Assembly (NCBI GenBank): GCA_038501625.1
Contig: JAZAYU010000006.1
Span: 11,658,638 to 11,722,637 of the forward strand
DNA length: 64,000 nt
Direction of reading: 5' to 3'
From: Corbicula japonica
Lineage: Eukaryota > Mollusca > Bivalvia > Venerida > Cyrenidae
Below are positions 58,501-64,000 of this stretch, one piece after another; within the stretch, counting starts at the first letter, position 1, and every line of letters begins with the position of its first letter. The notes under the pieces were generated by a model that was not told the origin of the DNA, searched no databases, and was given only the letters and a program-made list of their open reading frames with translations. A program made the translations under genes and the position numbers.

Positions 58501-60314
58501 TTAAGTCTACTATGTGGTTTACATAAAAGTTGAAATAAAAACAGTAATGCAATAGTAAGTTTATGAATGGCGTAGAAAATTTATTTGCTTAAGAATATCA
58601 TAACGTGTTTAACGGTTTAAAAGTTTATATTATTGTTTTAGTAAGTTTCTGAAGAGAAGTCATTCCAACAACACACCTACCATTGTGCTAGGAAACAGAC
58701 TTGTGCCCAAGATCATAAAAAATATAACTGGAAACTAGTCTCAAATCTCAAACATCTGATATGCAAAAATGGAGACTATTTCAGCCAGTCATATGCTTGA
58801 GATTTAAGACTGGTCTCCAGTTTTCATTTTTGAACTTGGGAATACGTAAACTGACTAAACTTAACTAAATACTGCCACATTGTTAAACAATTAACATTTT
58901 AAATTGTAATCAATTGTTTTCACATTGTTTTCAGCGAGTTCTGTGTTAGTGATCTGTCTGAGAAGCAGTTTAACAGTGCTGTTTCCCGGCTGAACAAGAA
59001 TGTTTTGTACCTGTGCTTCTCTCAGGGGGTAGATACAGAAAACATTGAACCGAAGCACACACTGCATAATGTGCTACAACTTATCAATCATCATCAACTC
59101 GGCAGGTATGTGAACATCAAATCCCCAGTTCTCACTGAAAACTCTAATATGGCTATTCAAAATCAACTTGGCGGGTTTCTGGAAATAAAACATTAAGATT
59201 ATGCCTTTTTTATGTCGCCTGTGATGGTAGGTAGACACATAGGTATCGTATAGTCAGGTGGCAGCGGCATCCTGTAGTCCCCTGTCTTTAACATGAAACT
59301 TAATGTTGCCTATAACTTATGTAGATGTATATATATCTTATGAATGTATTATGCCCTTACCTATGCCCCTTTCAAATGCAATTTTAGGCAACACATGTTT
59401 AGGGGAACACTAAATTCTAGTTTTACTCAGATTAGCATGCAATTTTTATTTATTTGGTTAAAAACTTAAACATCATGTACTGGGTAATTGATTGATACTT
59501 CCAAAACATTTTAAGTGGTAACGTCCCTTTTGAAACTTTTCATTCAGTTGATCAATATGTTTAAAATTACTTAAGTGATTGATATGAAACTTAAATAGAT
59601 GTCCAATGTGATGACCTTATAAGTTCCAACTAGTTACATAATTCTTTCAAAAATATATATTTTTTAATACACACCTTTCAAACCTTTCATATAATATATT
59701 TAAATCTAGGGACCTATTCTTCATATATTTTGTAACAGATGTTCAGCACAAATATAATAACAATTTTCTAATGCTTCAGAAATATGTTATAGTTTAGTTA
59801 TCCCTTTTTTCAATGTAATATAATGATAAATTGTCAAAAGATAATTATTATCAAAATTGCATTTATTTCAAACAAATTGATTTGTCAAGAACACTGTCTC
59901 CTCTGACAAACACAGTAGGATATGAAACATAGACAATTATATCTTCCAAAATGTTTCTTAATATAGCAACATGTTTCCTTTTTATCATTCCTTACTCACA
60001 ATTCAGTCACATTTTTTTTCAGGATGGGATCATTTGAAATTGTTCAAGACATGATGGACTCGGTGGAAGATTCTAACGGCCAATCAGAGGAGAGTGATGA
60101 TGACCCACACGTTGGTTCGGAGGATGCTGAAGCCGCCGACTGGGAACGGGTACCAGACAATATTCCAGCACTGCCGGCACCGACTGAAACAGCATCACTA
60201 CAGAATGTTGGCTATGTTTCCCAGGATATGTCAGACTCTGCTCTAACTGCCAGTAATGTCATAACATCGGCATACAATACTGTCAGCAGTTATTTTTTCA
60301 ACTTCAGAAAATGA
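49347..60314 (+). CDS. ATG14 (Barkor), autophagy-specific PI3-kinase complex subunit
   Basis: Nine exons (49347-49540, 53593-53655, 54472-54514, 55652-55733, 56545-56779, 57743-57903, 58090-58240, 58935-59105, 60023-60314) join in phase to 1,392 nt, or 463 residues plus stop. Human ATG14 has 492. ATG14 brings the Vps34-Vps15-Beclin 1 complex to the ER to make PI3P for autophagosome formation. Visible features are: Cys34, 37, 46 and 49 in VERCPLCSEAKRPFYCKKC, with the same spacing as the vertebrate ER-targeting motif; a charged coiled-coil region over about residues 66-205; conserved blocks TAYVRGRWIY, GNSIIAALCYTSQLVGLLAH, NVSLPKRQC, SEFCVSDLSEKQF and NKNVLYLCFSQGVD; and an acidic stretch followed by a C-terminal amphipathic BATS-like end (VITSAYNTVSSYFFNFRK). 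All splice sites are GT-AG. Introns are full of MITEs, but no exon is damaged. The start is the first ATG with the conserved N-terminus. Assignment is by family recall. Confidence 0.95.
50239..51348. mobile_element. Complete 1.1-kb MITE with CAGGGG ends and 5-bp TSD
   Basis: Termini CAGGGGTTTTCCTAGCC and GGCTAGGAAAACCCCTG are a perfect 17-bp inverted repeat. AGGTA flanks both sides (50234-50238, 51349-51353). It is the intact copy of the element interrupted at 24654-30349. It lies in ATG14 intron 1 and has no coding frame. Confidence 0.95.
51354..52420. other. ATG14 intron 1, AT-rich with a short inverted repeat
   Basis: At 52128-52172, AAAGACCTATATAT is mirrored by ATATATAGGTCTTT. Short CAA/CAT-rich runs lie at 51945-52060. 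No gene was seen. Confidence 0.5.
52421..52540. repeat. Short tandem repeat (GTAGGGGTCGAAGTGTC)n
   Basis: About five degenerate copies of a 17-30 bp unit ('TAGGGGTCGAAGTGTC', 'AGGGGTCGAAATGG', 'TAGGGGTGGAAATGG'). They lie just past the THAP exon donor on the minus strand. Confidence 0.8.
52555..52677 (-). CDS. THAP zinc-finger domain first exon (isolated)
   Basis: The minus-strand frame MPVSCSAPGCTKRYEKGSDI is followed by SFFRFPKDQKRLKKWQIAIR. It fits the first half of a THAP (C2CH) DNA-binding domain: MPxxCxxxGC, then FFRFP and W. The donor AGAAGG|GTATGT lies where THAP domains are commonly split. The second half (C-x2-H) was not found between 49541 and 52554. It may be an orphan exon, part of a nested gene with a long intron, or a remnant of a P-element-like transposon. 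Confidence 0.65.
52783..52790. promoter_or_regulatory. CRE palindrome TGACGTCA
   Basis: A perfect 8-bp CREB/ATF site, 106 bp upstream of the THAP start codon in a locally GC-richer stretch (52740-52920). It could belong to a promoter for that exon; no transcription start can be seen. Confidence 0.35.
53010..53110. repeat. Imperfect palindrome in ATG14 intron 1
   Basis: 'TTTCATTTGGATATGAAAA' pairs with 'TTTTCCATACCCAAATGAAA', and the outer 'TTGAGTTGATATTTGAT' pairs with 'ATCAAGTATTGATTGATTCAA'. It is probably a small foldback MITE. Confidence 0.65.
53286..53438. mobile_element. piggyBac-like MITE, copy in intron 1
   Basis: Begins TTATCCCTTTACACCATA and ends TATGGAGTAAAGGGTTAA, with 'GTAGATCCAGATCAGC' and 'CAGTGCAGGTCCTGAT' inside. 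Confidence 0.75.
53593..53655 (+). CDS. ATG14 exon 2
   Basis: After TTTTGTTTTCAG, 63 nt encode YDALHRRWDMTKKERDHVLE. It is the start of the helical region, and donor GAAAG|GTAAT follows. Confidence 0.88.
53829..54043. mobile_element. piggyBac-like MITE, copy in intron 2
   Basis: Begins TTAACCCTACCTTAATT. The end 'ATAGAGTATAGGGTTA' is tandemly duplicated. Confidence 0.7.
54182..54415. mobile_element. piggyBac-like MITE, second copy in intron 2
   Basis: Begins TAACCTTTTACTTCATA and ends GTAATAAAGGGATTAA. The interior has 'TCAGGATCTGCACTGTTCAC' and 'GATCTACACTGTT'. Confidence 0.75.
54472..54514 (+). CDS. ATG14 exon 3 (43 nt)
   Basis: A small exon after CTACTTTCAG encoding (R)FIQETAQMQRRDEK, with donor AAAAG|GTGTGA. 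It restores phase 0. Its size would let an ORF-based search miss it. Confidence 0.82.
54549..54856. mobile_element. piggyBac-like MITE, copy in intron 3 with internal insert
   Basis: Begins near TTTAATCAACCCTTTACTCC and ends TATGGAGTAAATGGTTAA. An extra ~60 bp ('CCAGCTAGGATTTTGGAAGG') sits in the left arm. Confidence 0.75.
55040..55275. mobile_element. Short repeat with TATGCCCCCAC / GTGGGGGCAT ends
   Basis: Starts ATGCCCCCACAAAGTGGGAG (a palindrome CCCAC...GTGGG), has a TCCGTCCGTCCG run, and ends GCAGTGGGGGCAT. The layout resembles a minimal pearl-like element in reverse orientation. Confidence 0.65.
55652..55733 (+). CDS. ATG14 exon 4
   Basis: After TTTACAACAG it encodes RTAIDQCKRNIELLKQSLSA and TKDLIIK, a coiled-coil heptad stretch. 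Donor AAAG|GTATT. Confidence 0.88.
55785..55987. mobile_element. piggyBac-like MITE, copy in intron 4
   Basis: Begins GTTACCTTTTCCTCCTA and ends ATATGGAGGAAAGGATTAA. The interior has 'CAGTGCAGATCCTGATCAGA' and 'GATCTGGATCTACACTGGTC'. Confidence 0.75.
56545..56779 (+). CDS. ATG14 exon 5 (coiled coil)
   Basis: After TTTATTTTTCAG it encodes a long charged helix, with RYAKGKRHKEKKRRIVEYID, MKQEKLESRHTELMELRQKH and the conserved end LITYIFPVSEVKNKG. Donor GGG|GTAGG. Confidence 0.92.
57085..57306. mobile_element. piggyBac-like MITE, copy in intron 5
   Basis: Begins TTAACCGTACACTCCATAT and ends CGGAGCAAAGGGTTAA. It holds both 'GATCTGGATCTGCACTGGTC' and 'AGCTGATCTGGATCTACC'. Confidence 0.8.
57562..57700. 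repeat. Near-perfect 139-bp palindrome before ATG14 exon 6
   Basis: CCAAGGTTATAAAGCTGAG...CTCAGTTTTATAACCTTGG. The arms include 'GGAAACCAGTCTCAAATCTC' and its complement, meeting near 57631. A diverged copy is at 58705-58841. Confidence 0.9.
57743..57903 (+). CDS. ATG14 exon 6
   Basis: After CATCATTTCAG it encodes ALQEACQTAYVRGRWIYSSS, LPSHGEYAQYNLM. The 'YVRGRW' and 'LPxxGEY' blocks are conserved in the family. A 139-bp palindrome ends 42 bases before this exon. Confidence 0.93.
58090..58240 (+). CDS. ATG14 exon 7
   Basis: After ATTATACAG it encodes PGNSIIAALCYTSQLVGLLA, HILNVSLPKRQCY. This is the best-conserved block of the family. Donor TTACAG|GTATTC. Confidence 0.94.
58305..58435. repeat. 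Foldback MITE in ATG14 intron 7
   Basis: 'CCGTAGGTTCATATTTTCGA' and 'GGTATGTAAA' pair with 'TTTACATACGCAACTAGAAA' and 'TACGAACCTACAG'. Confidence 0.75.
58705..58841. repeat. Diverged copy of the 139-bp palindrome
   Basis: 'GGAAACTAGTCTCAAATCTC' pairs with 'GAGATTTAAGACTGGTCTCC'. Same family as 57562-57700, also in an ATG14 intron. Confidence 0.8.
58935..59105 (+). CDS. ATG14 exon 8
   Basis: After GTTTTCAG it encodes SEFCVSDLSEKQFNSAVSRL, NKNVLYLCFSQGVD, KHTLHNVLQLINHHQLG. Donor GGCAG|GTATG. Confidence 0.94.
60023..60314 (+). CDS. ATG14 exon 9 (BATS region, stop)
   Basis: After a long T-run and CAG it encodes MGSFEIVQDMMDSVEDSNGQ, an acidic stretch, ADWERVPDNIPALPAP and the amphipathic C-terminus. 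TGA closes at 60314. In vertebrates this region senses curved PI3P-rich membranes. Confidence 0.92.
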
Positions 60315-61279
60315 TCACTGTTGCGTCATCTTCCTTGGCTATGTTTCTGAACACGTGAAAGAGTCTACCTTAACTGGTTAGTGGTGTCATCACATGGGCT
60401 TACAAAGTTGGTGGTTTTGTTCAATTTGAGAAATTGATCCCCATGGTGCCACTTTTGATTACGAGTCCAAAATATAACAGGCTCGGCATTTACCGCAGTC
60501 GTGATGTTAGTTTACAGTACTGTCCATTAAGAACTTAAGAAAATTGGCATGGTGGTTCCACCTTCCTTAACATCATGTGATTTTTAATATCTATTTTTTA
60601 AATAATTTAGTTTTACTTTAATTAATTTTTAGATTCATGAGTTTGTATTTATATATTTTTAAATATGAAATGTTGTGAGATTACTTTGCCAAGGGTGAAT
60701 GTGACAATTTTGTTTTGCAGAAATAATTACAGGTCACAGAAAACTGCAAAATGTATTAACCCTTTCCTCCATATATACACATTTTTATGCGTGTGACCAA
60801 TGTGCTGTCTGATCAGGATTTGCACTGGTCGCATTTTGGTAAAAAATTACCTAATGAATCATAAAGCTAACAGTGCAGATCCTGATCAGATGGTAAGGAT
60901 GTGCTGATTGGATCTATACTGTTCGCACATGCAAGAAAGGTGTGTATATGGAGGAAAAATGTTAAAGTGATAACATGTAAGGATGCATTAATATGCAAAA
61001 TGAAAGCTTTACAAAGAAGCAAAATATTGTGATAAATTAAACACACTTTTAAATAATAAAATTATTCATTTTAATTTTCTTAGTGTAACACTTTGCCAAT
61101 GGTTCTAATGAAACAAGTAGAAGAATAGAAATAAAACCAGATTCCCCTTTTTCCTGCAGCCCACCCCCTTGAAAGGATGAATTTTTATGCAGTTGCACAT
61201 GGCATGAACTGCCGAGTTTATTTTTCTTATATGAGTAACTCCTACATTAAATTTCGAGGTAGATTTTCTGCACTTTGCA
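60315..61279 (+). other. ATG14 3' untranslated/downstream region with a MITE
   Basis: AT-rich and noncoding. AATAAAA strings occur near 61058 and 61127 and could serve as polyadenylation signals, but the site cannot be fixed. A piggyBac-like MITE lies at 60756-60965. Confidence 0.5.
60756..60965. mobile_element. piggyBac-like MITE downstream of ATG14
   Basis: Begins TTAACCCTTTCCTCCATA and ends TATGGAGGAAAAATGTTAA. 'ACAGTGCAGATCCTGATCAG' lies inside. Confidence 0.8.
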
Positions 61280-61402
61280 TAAGCCCTTTACTCCATGGTA
61301 TGTGGCTGATATCAAATGTGCGATATATGAGCCATCTGATCAGGATCTACACTGTTTGCGTTCACTCAGATATTTCTGACCAAGAAGCTAACAGTCTAGA
61401 TC
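61280..61402. mobile_element. piggyBac-like MITE, truncated copy
   Basis: 'AAGCCCTTTACTCCATGG' starts the left arm, 'GCCATCTGATCAGGATCTAC' follows, and the right arm is lost. Confidence 0.65.
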
Positions 61403-61740
61403 AGCAAGTAACAAAAATTGACCTAACTTTTTGTATGGGCTTAAAAACCCACTTTCTCTGATTGTTAAAGAGCCATAATTTTTATGTTTAATCTAAACTT
61501 GATATTTATCAACATTCCCTCATGTGGTGTGGGATATTGCTGTCCTTCAGACTGCCTTGTATTTCTAAGGCAACACTTAGTTGGTGCAGGGGAACAAAAA
61601 TGCAGTTGTTGAAGAATTGAAATGTTCAAGAAAGAACCAGCAATGAGACTAGGCTACAGTTTCATAAAAAAAGTTGCCTAATTACTAAACTTAAAGTTTC
61701 AGTTAAAAATTCAACCATTTTAGCTCATATAAGCTCGAAG

Positions 61741-63063
61741 TTGCCTAAAATGCACAAAACACTGTACAAAGCAAGATTTATCGCAAATTCTAGTTCTTGT
61801 ACAACAACAAAATTATCCGTGCTCTAACATCTTGACTTAAGCTATAAAAGAACATGTAATAAGGTATTGCGAAAAAGCTTTTGAAACTACTGGCAAAAAT
61901 TTTTTTGGTCTATAAAAAATTCAAATGACGTTTTGAAAAAACTTAAATCAAATAATTTTCAGGCGTTCTGTTTGTCTACATATGATTTTTCTACTTTGTA
62001 TACTTCTCTCCCTCATAACTTAATAAGAGACAAGCTAACCAGTCTCATTGAAAAAAAACTTTTGCTAGAGAAAATAAAACATTTATTGCTTGTAATACAC
62101 ATAGTGCATTCTTTACAGATGGTTCTTATGATAATTATACTTCGTGGACCTGTCAAGACCTTATCCAGGCACTCACATTTTTGTGTCGCCCTTTTCGAAG
62201 AAATGGCGATACATAGGGACCACTTTGTCGGTCCGTCAGTCCGTCGGTCCGTCCGTCACGAAAACTTAACGTTGGCTATAACTTTGCCATTTCTTAATAT
62301 TTCTTCATCAAACTTTCAAATTGTATTGCTTATGACAACACGCTCGAGATGATACCTAATTCTCAAGGTCAAAGTCACATTTGATGGAGTTATGCCCATT
62401 TTTGTACTTATATTTAGACACGAAAACTTAACGTTGGCAATAACTTTGCCAATTCTTAATATTTCTTCATGAAACTTTCAAATTATATTCCTTATGACAA
62501 CACGCTCATGATGATACCACATGCTTTAGGTCAAGGTCACATTTGATGGAGTTATTTCCCTTTTTACGAAAACTTAACATTGGCTATAACTTTGCCATTT
62601 CTTAATATTTCTTCATCAAACTTTCAAATTATATTCCTTTTAACAACACGCTCCTGATAATACCACATTCTTTAGGTCAAGGTCACACTTGATGGAGTTA
62701 TTCCCCTTTATATGAAAACTTAACATTGGCTATAACTTTGCCATTTATTAATATTTCTTCATCAAACTTTCAAATTATATTTCCTATGACAAGGTCAAGG
62801 TCACATTTGTTGGAGTAATGCCCCTTTTTGTACTTGCATTTTTATTCCGACAGCACCAGAGGGCGACACAAGTGTTTAACTGAACACCCATCTAGTTATT
62901 GGATAATATTTATTTGAGATATGGTACCTCTATTTATAAACAAGTAATAGGCATTCCAATGGGTACTAATTGTGCACCCCTTGTTGCTGATCTGTTTTTA
63001 TACTGTTATGAAAGAGACTTTATGTTATCTCTTATGTTAAATCACAAGGTTTTACTGACACAA
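61741..63063 (+). pseudogene. Penelope-like reverse transcriptase remnant, split by an insertion
   Basis: Reading across frameshifts: LPKMHKTLYKARFIANSSSC, then STYDFSTLYTSLPHNLIRDK (61970-62030) and SYDNYTSWTCQDL in part. After the insertion at 62182-62895, LLDNIYLRYGTSIYKQVIGI and PMGTNCAPLVADLFLYCYER follow. The DFSTLYTSLP and GIPMGTNCAP blocks are reverse transcriptase motifs in the style of Penelope-like elements. The later catalytic YxDD block and any GIY-YIG nuclease are absent. An early stop occurs near 61828. It is non-functional. PLE rather than another reverse transcriptase class is a judgement from memory. Confidence 0.7.
62182..62895. mobile_element. Repeat with TGTGTCGCCCT / AGGGCGACACA ends nested in the Penelope-like remnant
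   Basis: Begins TGTGTCGCCCTTTTCGAAGA and has a GTCCGTCGGTCCGTCCGTC run. Four ~150-bp units follow ('AACTTAACxTTGGCTATAAC'). Near the right end is CAGAGGGCGACACAAG. The inverted GTGTCGCCCT ends and the tandem body again recall the pearl-like layout. Confidence 0.8.
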
Positions 63064-64000
63064 TGAAAGCAAATTTATGTCTATATATAAGAAATGCCCT
63101 AAATATGAAAATAGGCTCTGCTTATAACATGACATATGTAAACATATAATTTAATAAAAACGGGGCGCCGGTTTCAAGGTGTCAGATCACTGTCAATTAA
63201 TAAACGACCTATACTTTTCTTTCTGACAATAGACAGTACAAACACATAGCTTTAAAGTTTAAAAGCATATAAGTTCATCAGGAAAAGAAATGGAAGGAAT
63301 TATACATTAAAATGAATGTTCGAAACTTCTGTTGCATACATGTTGTACATCAGTGTTAATTCATAATGCTACACTTCTGACACCCTTCGGCGCCGGTTTG
63401 AGCAGAAAGTTATTTTAAGTGCATTAAATAAAGAAATGACCCATACTCCACATAACACCTACTTAAATAAATGCACATTATTTTTGCAGGACTAAAACAA
63501 TAACGATAATGCGACAGCAAAGCATAGACCGAGTGTGGAAAATGCCGTTTGTGGCAGCCACAGACTCACAGGAATTTATAAGTGAAAAGTCTGCATATTT
63601 CTACTCATCTCGATCGCGAGGATAACCATTTGAGAACGTTTTTGAGTTTATTAGCTGAATGTTGTTGATATATTCACTTACATATTTCTTTTTACGGTTT
63701 AACATTGGTCCAAATTCTGTCTTCCTAGGGGCCGTGGTCATGTAACATCTTAAGCGAATCTTAAAATCATTGCACTCGAGTATAAATACCTACCCAGACA
63801 TATTTCTAATATATTTAATATATCAATCTATTCATCTCAGTATACCATACAACATATAAATGTAATAAGTGTTATAAATATACATGTTTCATATTTTGCA
63901 ATCAAATTTATTTAAATAAATACAAACAGATAAAAGTAAATGAATTTCTTTTTATAACGCCAACTTTTCTCTCTTTTCTGAATACTGTCCCATGGCTACA
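63064..64000. other. Unassigned; weak C-terminal exon candidate at 63490-63625
   Basis: 'GGCGCCGGTTT' occurs at about 63162 and 63391. The plus-strand segment 63490-63625 follows TTTTTGCAG and reads MRQQSIDRVWKMPFVAATDS and QEFISEKSAYFYSSRSRG to a stop. It is less AT-rich than its surroundings. No family was recognised, and it could be chance. Confidence 0.3.

Noticed and set aside
63162..63410. Inverted repeat based on GGCGCCGGTTT
   Set aside because: GGCGCC is self-complementary, and flanking pairing is too imperfect to call a MITE.

Overview
The window looks like nuclear DNA of a bivalve mollusc, possibly a clam. It is AT-rich, has spliced GT-AG genes, and most of it is layered transposon-derived sequence. 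The long repeats, with conserved ends around tandem units of about 150-170 bp and short microsatellites, resemble the bivalve 'pearl' elements (Helitron/Helentron-type non-autonomous elements). The species assignment is an inference. I saw no rRNA, tRNA, CRISPR array or prokaryotic gene structure.

Two host genes are well supported. On the minus strand, five exons between 11203 and 2933 encode about 1,040 residues of NRDE2, the nuclear partner of the MTR4 RNA helicase that restrains the RNA exosome. All four internal splice phases agree. The short first exon was not found, and the C-terminal exon(s) probably lie beyond the left edge. On the plus strand, nine exons between 49347 and 60314 encode a complete ATG14 (Barkor) of 463 residues, the autophagy-specific subunit of the class III PI3-kinase complex. 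It has the N-terminal CxxC...CxxC motif, the coiled-coil region and the C-terminal BATS region. An isolated THAP-domain exon lies antisense in ATG14 intron 1.

Layout. 1-1610: tandem array with a terminal hairpin. 1995-2694: 5' end of a BED-finger hAT transposon. 2933-11203: NRDE2, with tandem arrays and a small MITE in its introns. 11390-12750: duplicated repeat carrying a MITE. 13118-16913: giant palindromic element with 0.67 kb arms and a loop encoding three C2H2-type zinc fingers; its left arm carries three other transposons. 18375-32090: nested stack of MITEs and pearl-like elements. 33126-39907: a DNA transposon remnant carrying a pearl-like element that itself carries another. 41455-44480: decayed LINE (minus). 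44971-46262: broken mariner. 46263-49010: a second decayed LINE with copies of an unnamed repeat. 49347-60314: ATG14, with introns rich in piggyBac-like MITEs. 61741-63063: Penelope-like reverse transcriptase remnant split by another element. The rest is unassigned AT-rich DNA.

The main result of the hunt is that insertion histories can be read from the sequence. Several CAGGG-ended MITEs of unrelated interior and 190-1,110 bp length have 5-bp target duplications. The AACAAG...TAA elements fall into intact 'empty sites' present elsewhere in the window with no clear target duplication, and their 5' and 3' subterminal sequences co-vary.
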